Assembly: GCF_003268635.1 (NCBI RefSeq)
Contig: NZ_CP029639.1
Span: 6,182,001-6,246,000 of the forward strand
Length of the DNA stretch: 64,000 nt
Direction: 5' to 3'
Origin: Paenibacillus sp. DCT19
GTDB lineage: Bacteria > Bacillota > Bacilli > Paenibacillales > Paenibacillaceae
Below, in pieces: positions 17,166-24,901 of the stretch (position 1 is the stretch's first letter; each line of letters begins with the position of its first letter). The translations under genes and the position numbers were made by a program. The notes under the pieces are model-generated. The model was not told the DNA's origin. It saw only the letters and a list, made by a program, of their open reading frames with translations, and searched no databases.

Positions 17166-18239
17166 TTATTGGGCAATCTCACGATTCCAACGATCTGTCC
17201 AGCCTTTAGCTTGTTGGTTTACAAACTCCATATCCAGCTTGTTCAACTTCTCAACCACGTCTGCTCCGTATGTCACACCTTCAGCTTCTTCAGCATTCAG
17301 TTCTACTTTTGTGTTTACTGGAGAATCCACTTTGGCTTTAGCTGATTTCGCTTGAACGTCCTGACTGAGCTGCCAGTTGATGAACTCTTCAGCGAGTTCT
17401 TTGTTTTTGCTGCCTTTAACTACGTTGATCGTGTTCATAACGGCATAAGCACCCTCGCTAGGTGTTACAAACTTCGCATTAGGCACAGCTGCCTTCAAGT
17501 CTTTGAAGTACATTTCCATAATTGGACCGCCTGCAATCTCTTCTTGGGAGAACATGTTCACATACTCCGAAGTTTGCGTGTAGAATTTCACGACATTTCC
17601 GCTAAGCTCTTTCAGCTTCGTGAATGCGGCATCTTCATTAAACGTATCATTACCTGCAACACGGGATGCTGCATCGAGTACCATTGGGCCAGCGGTTGCT
17701 GTAATGTTCGGAATCGTCAGGTTATTTTCAAAAGCGGGATCCCATAGATCGCTCCAAGAAGTAACTTCTTTGGCAACCATGTCTGGGTTATACGCAATCC
17801 CCAATTGTCCAACGGTGTAAGCAGGGCCGTAATCTTCACCAAGTGGAGCTTGGGCAATCTCATAAATATCATTGATGTTCGGAATTTTGGAGCGGTCGAT
17901 TTTCTCAAATAGGCCTTCGTCAATGCCTTGCTGTGCATAGTAGTCAGACAGATAGATCACATCTACGCTGGATGTACCCTGACGGATTTTGTTCAAGCGC
18001 TCAGCATTGTTGCCCACTTCCAGCACGATATCTACATTATGTTCTTTTTCAAATGGACCAAATACTTCTTGATTGAAGAAATCTTCCGAGAAACCCCATG
18101 TGGAGATAACCAGTTTCGTTGGAGCTGTTCCTCCATTGCCTGATCCGCCTGCTGCATCATCTGTGCTGCTGCCACAACCTGCAAGTAATACCGAAGTCAT
18201 CGCTACTGTCGCCAAACCACTAATCCATTTTTTCATCAT
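17166..18239 (-). CDS. Extracellular solute-binding lipoprotein (PotD-like)
   Basis: This is the surface receptor of the importer. A signal peptide ends in the lipobox LLAGC (Cys22), followed by a Ser/Gly-rich linker and the two-lobe PotD/PotF fold, with segments such as STWGFSEDFF and YNPDMVAKEVTSWSDLWDP. At 357 residues the length is typical. It is the first gene of the leftward operon; a RepA copy occupies its upstream region about 45 bp away. The ligand is unknown; purine nucleosides or bases are suggested by the neighbours. Confidence 0.88.
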   Translation of the reverse strand: MMKKWISGLATVAMTSVLLAGCGSSTDDAAGGSGNGGTAPTKLVISTWGFSEDFFNQEVFGPFEKEHNVDIVLEVGNNAERLNKIRQGTSSVDVIYLSDYYAQQGIDEGLFEKIDRSKIPNINDIYEIAQAPLGEDYGPAYTVGQLGIAYNPDMVAKEVTSWSDLWDPAFENNLTIPNITATAGPMVLDAASRVAGNDTFNEDAAFTKLKELSGNVVKFYTQTSEYVNMFSQEEIAGGPIMEMYFKDLKAAVPNAKFVTPSEGAYAVMNTINVVKGSKNKELAEEFINWQLSQDVQAKSAKAKVDSPVNTKVELNAEEAEGVTYGADVVEKLNKLDMEFVNQQAKGWTDRWNREIAQ

Positions 18240-18283
18240 GATCTTAATCCCCCTGATATGTGTGATTTATAACGCAATTTATG

Positions 18284-18466
18284 AAGTTGAATTAGCTTGA
18301 TAACACAATTAACGAAGAAATCAGAAAGGACCTGAAGAAGCAAAGCGTTCGTATTATCACCAGATTCCGCCTCCAGAAAGAGTATTCATAGGAATCAGGG
18401 GATAACGACGATCGAAAGGTTTTCTGTTTTCGGAGCATTTGTGTTATGACAGGGCTAATTCAACTT
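18284..18466. repeat. RepA copy 6, inverted orientation
   Basis: Ends AAGTTGAATTAGC (18284-18296) and GCTAATTCAACTT (18454-18466) are a perfect 13-bp inverted repeat. The core appears reversed as GGGGATAACGACGATCG. The element lies between the binding lipoprotein start and the terminator of the next leftward gene. Confidence 0.8.
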
Positions 18467-18514
18467 AAAAAAACAAAAAGAAAAGCATTCTTGTGTGAAC
18501 AAGAACACTTTTCT
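18467..18514 (-). terminator. Terminator of the MpsC-like gene (leftward)
   Basis: On the minus strand a 16-bp stem (AGAAAAGTGTTCTTGT against ACAAGAATGCTTTTCT) with a 4-base loop is followed by TTTTTGTTTTTTT. It lies 158 bp beyond the gene. Confidence 0.75.
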
Positions 18515-18672
18515 TCGTAAACAAAGGAAAGCGACACCCGTAGCCGGTACATCATCGGTTTCTGCTTCAGAATCAATCCAAAGACAGACGCCATCGTATG
18601 AAATTGTCAGAATCCATATGAATCTCAGGTACAAAGGCAGTATGCATCAACAGGAAAACCCCACTAATCCAT

Positions 18673-19017
18673 CTATGCTTGTTCCAAAATCACATTGGTA
18701 ATGGCCCACTGCGTGGACGCATCATAATCCCTTAAAACAGCTTCAATTGGCAAACCCATGTGTTGCTCTAACTTCTCCCTGAATTTCTTCTTATATAAGA
18801 CAGACATGCGGAAGTCCACTTCCAGCTTCAAGCCGGGGGCCTCCCCTTCCAGGGCGTCAGAGCGTGGCGAACGTCGGTGCTTCGCGAAGAAGGTTACAAT
18901 ATTCTGATCTACGGTCACTCTCAGGAGAGTTGTCCCGAAGCCGAACAGTTCCTTCGATATTTCATTATAGTATTGGCACATCTTTTTCTTGCTCTCATTA
19001 CTGTCCAGCAGTTCCAT
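18673..19017 (-). CDS. DUF2294 / MpsC-like protein
   Basis: The 114-residue soluble protein matches the DUF2294 (MpsC) pattern: YNEISKELFGFGTTLLRVTV near the start and FRMSVLYKKKFREKLEQHMG in the middle. MpsC is named for a cation-translocating membrane-potential system in Staphylococcus, but the family is widespread and its biochemical role is unclear. No mpsAB homologues are adjacent. Transcribed divergently from the zinc-ribbon gene. Confidence 0.7.
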   Translation of the reverse strand: MELLDSNESKKKMCQYYNEISKELFGFGTTLLRVTVDQNIVTFFAKHRRSPRSDALEGEAPGLKLEVDFRMSVLYKKKFREKLEQHMGLPIEAVLRDYDASTQWAITNVILEQA

Positions 19018-19429
19018 GAACTCACCTACATCATTTACTACCGTACATTAAACGTATTAACACGTCTGATTATACATAAATGTTCTGTGTTGGGCAACCC
19101 AAAAGATGAACTTCACCTACAAATATCTCATAAAAGCGAACATTACATGAATTGAAACGTATTTATATCTGTACTTAACGTGATTGAACAAAGGATTGAA
19201 CTGGTAAAAGTATACCCGCAGACTACGTTCTCTATCCATTACATTCGCTGCAGAAAGAACGATCATACTTACGATGGACATAAACTGTACAAGAACTAAA
19301 TATGATCATAAATACAAACTTCATTTTCATAAATCCCTTGTAGAATTCAATGGAAGTCATGGACAAACTTCCACATTAACCCTTAAAATAAGACAAAATG
19401 TCTAAATAAATGAAATGGAGGCTTATATC
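19018..19429. other. Divergent intergenic region, nothing distinct seen
   Basis: This 412-bp A/T-rich stretch separates the MpsC-like gene and the zinc-ribbon membrane protein gene and must hold both promoters. I see no convincing promoter pair, hairpin, repeat or small gene in it beyond the GGAGG before ATG 19430. Confidence 0.5.
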
Positions 19430-20359
19430 ATGAAATGCCCAGTATGTAATCATGAAAATGAAAATGCTAGCTTTTGCGAGAGGTGCGGATCGAACCTGAC
19501 CGAGGTTGCTTCGACTTCTTCCCCTGCTGGCGCTTCACCAGATTACGAATCTGCTGCTGCATCGGAGTCCGAATATACGCGTTGGTCAAGTAAACAAGAC
19601 TCTCCTAATCATGCACCTCAAGATTCCAGCTCGAATACATCAGCACCCATTCCAATTCGGCAACCGCAAGAACAAGCGCACACTACCGAAAATCAGGCAT
19701 CCGGTGATCAACAGAACAATCAATGGAACAATATGATGCAAAATGAGAAAGTTCAGCAAGCCAAAGAAGTAAGCAAACAATATGCATCTTATTTCCTTAG
19801 CGTTCTTGTTCGTCCTTACCAAGCAATGAAGAGCGTTGGTGAACAGCACTCATTCAATGGATGGTTGACGATGGCTTTAATCGCAGTTTTATCCTCTACA
19901 TACTTCTTAATTGCCTTTAGCTCTATGGAAATTCCCGGCATATTCATAAGTGGGTTCATCAGACCTCTCTTGCTTACAGCCATCATGCTAATTATTGCGG
20001 TAGCGTTAATGTATATCATTTTGAAAGTGGAGAAGCTTACGTTCCGTCCCAAAATTCTCGTAGCCCAGTACGGCGCATTATTGGTTCCAGCAGTGGCTGC
20101 ACTCGTTCTGGCGAACGTGTTCACGATCATTTCCTTCTCCTTCTCACTGTATTTTGTCGCGATTGCTTACATCATCGTCATTGTAGGCATGAATGCGGTT
20201 GTGTTCCAATATCCATTGAATCGTTCCAAAGCCGCAATCGACAGCATCTATACGGTGCTCATTGCCAACATCGTGCTAGTCTATGTCGTATATCGTTTGC
20301 TCTTGGAGACATTGCTTAGCATCCTGAGCTTGTTCTACTCTTCGTTCTGGCGGATGTAG
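19430..20359 (+). CDS. Zinc-ribbon protein with C-terminal membrane domain (Yip1-like)
   Basis: The N-terminus is a zinc ribbon (Cys3, Cys6, Cys16, Cys19 in MKCPVCNHEN and CERCG). Residues 25-110 are polar, Ser/Gln/Asn-rich and probably disordered. Residues 120-309 carry about five to six membrane segments starting after a YFLSVLVRPYQAMKSVGEQ segment, the entry motif of Yip1-type domains. ATG 19430 is chosen because GGAGG lies 9 bases before it. Function is unknown; such proteins are common in Bacillales and are thought to be membrane scaffolds. Monocistronic. Confidence 0.75.
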   Translation: MKCPVCNHENENASFCERCGSNLTEVASTSSPAGASPDYESAAASESEYTRWSSKQDSPNHAPQDSSSNTSAPIPIRQPQEQAHTTENQASGDQQNNQWNNMMQNEKVQQAKEVSKQYASYFLSVLVRPYQAMKSVGEQHSFNGWLTMALIAVLSSTYFLIAFSSMEIPGIFISGFIRPLLLTAIMLIIAVALMYIILKVEKLTFRPKILVAQYGALLVPAVAALVLANVFTIISFSFSLYFVAIAYIIVIVGMNAVVFQYPLNRSKAAIDSIYTVLIANIVLVYVVYRLLLETLLSILSLFYSSFWRM

Positions 20360-20400
20360 TCCTCTCCCTAGAGGTAATCGATGATCAATATGGCATTTCA

Positions 20401-20437
20401 AAAGGTTCTCTTGCTTCGGCAACGAGAGCCTTTTTGT
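20401..20437 (+). terminator. Terminator after zinc-ribbon membrane gene
   Basis: Stem AGGTTCTC-TTGC with a UUCG-type tetraloop (ttcg) and GCAA-CGAGAGCCT, followed by TTTTTGTT. Confidence 0.85.
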
Positions 20438-20550
20438 TATAACTATAGAGCAACTATAGTGTGGAACAGGACATATGATGAACTTGAAACTTGAATTCAC
20501 TTTGAAAAACATGTCATGTATATCGCACAAAGATTGCACGATCCACATGA

Positions 20551-20573
20551 TTACACTATAATGTGTAGTGTAA
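20551..20573. promoter_or_regulatory. Palindromic operator candidate 1 upstream of DUF3105 gene
   Basis: TTACACTA-N7-TAGTGTAA is a perfect inverted repeat with 8-bp arms. A near-identical site with the same arm core ACACTA and the same 7-bp spacer lies 145 bp downstream. Both precede the DUF3105 gene. The regulator is not identified. Confidence 0.55.
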
Positions 20574-20695
20574 ATTTGATATGATTTTATTTACGTATTG
20601 GACATCTAAGGAAGATGCCCATCCACCTTTCGCTCTCGCATCTAATCTGCGGTACATCTCGGTGTACTGGATCGGAAATAGAGTGTGTAACGCCA

Positions 20696-20720
20696 TTAAC
20701 ACTACGATATGTAGTGTTAA
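20696..20720. promoter_or_regulatory. Palindromic operator candidate 2 upstream of DUF3105 gene
   Basis: TTAACACTA-N7-TAGTGTTAA is a perfect inverted repeat with 9-bp arms, 42 bp before the gene start. It shares arm core and spacer length with the site at 20551, so one dimeric regulator probably binds both. Confidence 0.55.
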
Positions 20721-20762
20721 TGAATGATGATTTTATTTTAACGAAGAAAGAAGAGGATACTT

Positions 20763-21506
20763 ATGGATCCACATATGGATCACATGCAGATGAATCACGA
20801 GGCGGGTACATCCTACCTGTGGCTCATCATCGGCGCAGTCATTCTGTTGTTGTCTATCGTCGCCTACGTCTGGGCTTCACGCACGCAAGGTTCGATTGTC
20901 GCCCATATGAAGAAGGATGAGCGAGCCATCGTGAAAAGGAAAAGTCGAACCATTCGGATCACAGCGCACGCTATGCTCGGAGTATCCATCGTGGTGATCG
21001 CTCTCTTCTTCATGCAGGGTGCCTTTACCAAATACATTGTTGCAGATCTGAACGCCAATGCCACCATTGATGTGACGGATGATCCGTACTATGGAGCCAG
21101 CCATACGGAAGATCCGATCAACTATGAGATGACCATTCCAACCTCAGGGCCTCATAATCCACATGATATCAAGTTTGGGTTCTATACCGATTTCCCCGGT
21201 TATCCCTATCTGGTGCACAATCTGGAGCACGGGGATATCATTATTTATTATCGTGAAGATGCAACCGATCAGCTCAAGGATCACCTGAAGTACCTAACGA
21301 AGTTTCGTGAAGCAGGGGCAGGAATTCTTGCTGTCCCTAACAAGGACATTCCCGAAGGCAGCGAGGTCGTTGTGACCGCCTGGACGAAGACGATGAAACT
21401 CGCCACGTTTGACGATGCGAAGGTGGGTGCTTTTATTCAAAAATACATCAATCAAGGCCCCGAAAAGATCCCAGCCTCAATTCGCCAAGGCGGAGGAACG
21501 ATGTAA
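20763..21506 (+). CDS. DUF3105 domain membrane protein with His/Met-rich N-terminus
   Basis: The 247-residue protein has a short outer/N-terminal tail rich in His and Met (MDPHMDHMQMNHE), two membrane segments (about residues 18-38 and 65-85), and a C-terminal DUF3105 domain (about 100-235) with the family hallmark IPTSGPHNP and VHNLEHGDIIIYY. DUF3105 function is not established. The metal-ligand-like tail and the twin palindromes upstream suggest control by, or contact with, a metal such as copper; this is inference. AGAGGA precedes the start and a terminator follows. Confidence 0.8.
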   Translation: MDPHMDHMQMNHEAGTSYLWLIIGAVILLLSIVAYVWASRTQGSIVAHMKKDERAIVKRKSRTIRITAHAMLGVSIVVIALFFMQGAFTKYIVADLNANATIDVTDDPYYGASHTEDPINYEMTIPTSGPHNPHDIKFGFYTDFPGYPYLVHNLEHGDIIIYYREDATDQLKDHLKYLTKFREAGAGILAVPNKDIPEGSEVVVTAWTKTMKLATFDDAKVGAFIQKYINQGPEKIPASIRQGGGTM

Positions 21507-21540
21507 CATTTTACAGTTTGCATCTGATCAGGATAAACAA

Positions 21541-21577
21541 GCTCCCGAATGAACTGCATTCGGGGGCTAATTCTTTA
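21541..21577 (+). terminator. Terminator after DUF3105 gene
   Basis: GCTCCCGAATG pairs with CATTCGGGGGC around a 5-base loop and is followed by TAATTCTTT. Confidence 0.75.
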
Positions 21578-21595
21578 TCTATAAAATGCCGATAT
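21568..21595 (+). promoter_or_regulatory. Sigma-D (flagellar) promoter candidate for the chemotaxis receptor
   Basis: An exact GCCGATAT (21588-21595) with TAAT 16 bp upstream matches the B. subtilis sigma-D consensus (TAAA, about 15 bp, GCCGATAT) except for one base. Chemoreceptor genes are classic sigma-D targets. It would leave a leader of about 195 nt before the gene. Confidence 0.6.
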
Positions 21596-21800
21596 TTGAA
21601 GGTGTACGCCTATTTCATGGCACCTACCTTTTTGAACACGCATATGAAGCTGGCATATTGAATACAGCAATACACATACATATTCGTTTTATCCATGTTC
21701 AACCCAGCACAATGCACGTCTGATCCATATGTTGATAGTCGTTTCAATAGTGATCCATAGCTACAACCTTTACCGCTAAAAAGGGGGAGTAATACAACTA

Positions 21801-23519
21801 ATGAACAGTTTGTTTATGCGTATCTTTTTGTTTTTTTCATGTCTCATGTTAGCGGCTGGAGCCGTGCTTGGTGTGACGATGTACCGTTCATCCGCTGAAC
21901 TTGTTGAACAATCTATGGGAATGCAGGCTCAGGCGGTTGCCGAACGAGCTGCACAATCCATTGACGTGGCTCAATATGCACCACTCAGTACGGGACAGAA
22001 TGAAACTGACTACTACGGAACCCTGCGCGAACAGCTTAGCCAGCTTCGTGAAGCCAATGGACTGAAGTATCTGTACACTCTTGGTAAACGGGAAGAGAAC
22101 GGAACAGCCACGTATTATTACGTGGTCGACGGTGTGGCTGCTGACGTTTCGGAGGATGATTTTTCACCTTATGGATCAGTAGAAGAAACGCAATATGAAG
22201 GTATGCTGCAGGCTTTTGCCAATAACGAGTCTGTGCATGGGGAACTTACGCAGGACGAGTATGGAGCAACGATTACTGCCTATGTCCCAATTCACGGTAC
22301 AAACGGGGAAGTGCTTGGTGTTGTGGGTGCGGATCTAGACTCCACAGCGGTCTATGACCTGATGACACGGAATCGTATGACGATGATCTGGACAGCACTT
22401 GTCATTGTCTTGCTCAGCGTATTACTTGTATATGGATTCGCTCATTACCTCACACGCCCTCTCGTCAGACTCAAGAAGATCATCGCCCAAGTAGGAAAAG
22501 GCGATCTAACGGTCGATGTGGAGTTAGGACGTAAGGATGAGGTTGGTCAGCTCGCTACCGAGTTTAAACATCTCGTCACCGATACCCGCAATGTGATGGC
22601 AGGTATTCGCAAAAGCTCCGATTCCTTGCTCAAAGCCGCCGAAGGTGTATCGGTTCACTCCAGAGCAACGGCCGAAGCCAGCCAGCGGATTGCCAAGCAT
22701 ACCGATCATACGGCTCAGGGAGCCACTGAACAGGTTGCCCGGGCGGGCGAAGTGACGATTGCGATGGAGGAAATTACACGTAGTATGCAGCATATCGCTC
22801 ACTCCGCGTCGCTCGTTGCGGGTGTATCCCAGGAAACAACCCTTAATGCGGTGCAAGGACAAGCGAACATTAACACGGCGATTGATCGGATGGACAAAAT
22901 CCATCAAGCGAACACGCAGATGTCCCTATCCACCTTGCAGCTGGAGCAGTACTCCAGCAAGATTGAATCTGTTGCTCTGCTGATGAAAGGCATTGCGTCC
23001 CAGACCAGTTTGCTTGCGCTCAATGCCAGCATTGAAGCTGCTCGTGCTGGAGAACATGGCAATGGATTCGCCGTGGTGGCTTCCGAAGTGCGTAAGCTCG
23101 CCACCGAATCTGAGCAGTCTTCCCTGCATGTGTCCGAGTTAATTGCAGAAATCACACACCAAACTCAAGTCTTGTCTGAGCATATGAGTGCAAGTACAAC
23201 CGAAGTCCAATCAGGACTCGTCGTTGTACAGGAAGCAGGTCGTTCGTTCACTTCAATCCATTCTGGAATTGATACGATCAACGAACGTTTACATGAGGTG
23301 TCTGCTGCTTCAGAACAGCTCTCTGCGAGTGCAGAAGAAATTTCAGCCTCTGTCGAGAATATGGAGCACATCTCGCGTGAATCCTCATCCAGCATTCAAG
23401 AGGTGTCTGCCGCAACTGGCGGCCAATTGCAATCGATGGGTGAGATCAGCGCGTCAGCTGAGAGTCTACGTGTATTGTCCAGTGAATTGAACGGACTGAT
23501 TGCCCGCTTCAAGATATAG
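21801..23519 (+). CDS. Methyl-accepting chemotaxis protein
   Basis: This membrane chemoreceptor signals to CheA/CheW. TM1 is at about residues 5-27, an extracellular Cache-type sensor domain at 30-190, TM2 at about 195-217, a HAMP domain at 218-270 ([12 protein letters not shown]), and the cytoplasmic signalling coiled coil to residue 560. The hairpin tip is well conserved: [19 protein letters not shown]. At 572 residues the length is standard. AAGGGGGAG lies 11 bases before the ATG. A sigma-D-like promoter is upstream and a strong terminator follows. The ligand is unknown. Confidence 0.93.
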   Translation: MNSLFMRIFLFFSCLMLAAGAVLGVTMYRSSAELVEQSMGMQAQAVAERAAQSIDVAQYAPLSTGQNETDYYGTLREQLSQLREANGLKYLYTLGKREENGTATYYYVVDGVAADVSEDDFSPYGSVEETQYEGMLQAFANNESVHGELTQDEYGATITAYVPIHGTNGEVLGVVGADLDSTAVYDLMTRNRMTMIWTALVIVLLSVLLVYGFAHYLTRPLVRLKKIIAQVGKGDLTVDVELGRKDEVGQLATEFKHLVTDTRNVMAGIRKSSDSLLKAAEGVSVHSRATAEASQRIAKHTDHTAQGATEQVARAGEVTIAMEEITRSMQHIAHSASLVAGVSQETTLNAVQGQANINTAIDRMDKIHQANTQMSLSTLQLEQYSSKIESVALLMKGIASQTSLLALNASIEAARAGEHGNGFAVVASEVRKLATESEQSSLHVSELIAEITHQTQVLSEHMSASTTEVQSGLVVVQEAGRSFTSIHSGIDTINERLHEVSAASEQLSASAEEISASVENMEHISRESSSSIQEVSAATGGQLQSMGEISASAESLRVLSSELNGLIARFKI

Positions 23520-23563
23520 AGCGGGACAACAAGCTTTGCATGAAGAGCTGCGCTTCCATGCGA

Positions 23564-23617
23564 AATAAGCCGCCCAGCAGAGAAAGGAATTCATTCCTCT
23601 CTGCTGGGCGGCTTATT
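23564..23617. terminator. Bidirectional terminator between convergent MCP and nucleoside hydrolase genes
   Basis: A 20-bp stem (AATAAGCCGCCCAGCAGAGA against its complement) with a loop of about 14 bases that itself holds GGAATTCATTCC. It lies between convergent genes and has A/T-rich flanks on both sides. Confidence 0.85.
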
Positions 23618-23657
23618 GTATTTAATTAGATGGAGACTCGCCTATGGGCTGTCCGAA

Positions 23658-24611
23658 TTAATAACGCTGCGGAGCAGCTTTTTTGCCCAGATCCGTCATG
23701 TAAGTAAAGAATGCTTCTGGATCGGTATCGTACACCAATTGTACTGGACGTCCGTCTGCCTGCTCTACAGTGCGACCTTGGCTAGGCCCATCCGGGATCA
23801 CGATGCAGTTTACCGTTTTCTTCTTCACGATATCCTCGCGACCTACGGAAGCTGTTGTCAGTACATCCCACAGATAATACGTGGAGTTCGTCTCACTGTA
23901 CACCAGTGGAGGACAACCTGCATAACAGTTACCCAAGAAATCCACACCCTCGAAGCGACGTTCTGCGGCCCAGCGGTTACGAACTGCTGGCGTGAGAGGT
24001 ACTTTGTTCGTGCTTTCAAGTGCAACCAGATCAATCTGAATGCCGCTTTCCCATACACGATATGCTGCCTCTGGGTCCCAGAATACGTTCCATTCTGCTG
24101 TACCATCATGTTCTGGCTCTTCGACGTTACCTTTTTCAAACGTACCGCCCATCCACACCAGCTTGTCGATTTTCTCTTCAATGTCTGGTGCTTCATCCAG
24201 CGCACGCGCAAGATCAGTCAACGGTCCAGTGAACAGAAGCAATGTTTTGCCTTCGGTATTACGAACCTTTTCAATCAAGTGCTTATGTGCAGGAAGAGTG
24301 GATAATGGAGCTTCCATTTTGCCAGACTCGTTCAATACTGGAAGTGCATCTACATAGAAGGAGTGCAATCTCCATGCTGCCGGGAATGGGTTCTTCCCTC
24401 TGGAATTCGACTTGGACACTTCTACGGAATAGGTTCCGAAACGATCAATTATTTTGCGACTGGCATCCGTTGCTGGCTCCAGATATCCATCTGCCGGAAT
24501 AACAGATACCCCGGTTACATTCACATTATCCATTTGCAGAAGCATGAACAGCGATACGAGGTCATCCACACCGCCGTCATGGTTAAAGTACACATTAAGT
24601 TGATTCGTCAT
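23658..24611 (-). CDS. Nucleoside hydrolase family protein, divergent
   Basis: This 317-residue protein has the inosine/uridine nucleoside hydrolase fold, with the N-terminal Asp cluster as NHDGGVDDLV instead of the usual DTDPGxDD, then LLFTGPLTDLARAL and KLVWMGGTFEKGN, and an EWNVFWDPEAA motif equivalent to the family's EfN-x-DPeAa segment. I start at ATG 24611 because GGGGAAGG lies upstream; an in-frame ATG at 24698 would add 29 residues unlike the family. It has only one gene in its unit and is separate from the purine operon, so its substrate may differ. Confidence 0.8.
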   Translation of the reverse strand: MTNQLNVYFNHDGGVDDLVSLFMLLQMDNVNVTGVSVIPADGYLEPATDASRKIIDRFGTYSVEVSKSNSRGKNPFPAAWRLHSFYVDALPVLNESGKMEAPLSTLPAHKHLIEKVRNTEGKTLLLFTGPLTDLARALDEAPDIEEKIDKLVWMGGTFEKGNVEEPEHDGTAEWNVFWDPEAAYRVWESGIQIDLVALESTNKVPLTPAVRNRWAAERRFEGVDFLGNCYAGCPPLVYSETNSTYYLWDVLTTASVGREDIVKKKTVNCIVIPDGPSQGRTVEQADGRPVQLVYDTDPEAFFTYMTDLGKKAAPQRY

Positions 24612-24832
24612 GCTAGCTTTCATCCTTCCCCTGGTTGTCTCATTGTTGTTCATTACATTCGGCCATGCTAGACCAACGTTCACTCTATTATGTCCCAAAA
24701 CTTGTGTGTACGTAAACCTTCCTGCCCAAAGAGAGCGCTTCTCGTCCTTAGATCTACCTCATATTTTACAGTTCCACCATTCCATCACAGATTAGGTGAT
24801 AGAAACTGGACAACGTACCTATATCATCATTC

Positions 24833-24874
24833 AAAAAAACATGGACAGCGGTTAGATCGTAACCGCCATCCATG
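24833..24874 (-). terminator. Terminator of MMPL transporter gene (leftward)
   Basis: On the minus strand CATGGATGGCGGTTA pairs with TAACCGCTGTCCATG and runs into seven T. Confidence 0.85.
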
Positions 24875-24901
24875 CTATATAACCGAGTCATAGGATAGAG
24901 A

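Noticed and set aside
23616..24305. Rightward 229-codon frame opposite the second nucleoside hydrolase gene
   Set aside because: It starts inside the terminator region and is antisense to a recognisable enzyme; no ribosome binding site.
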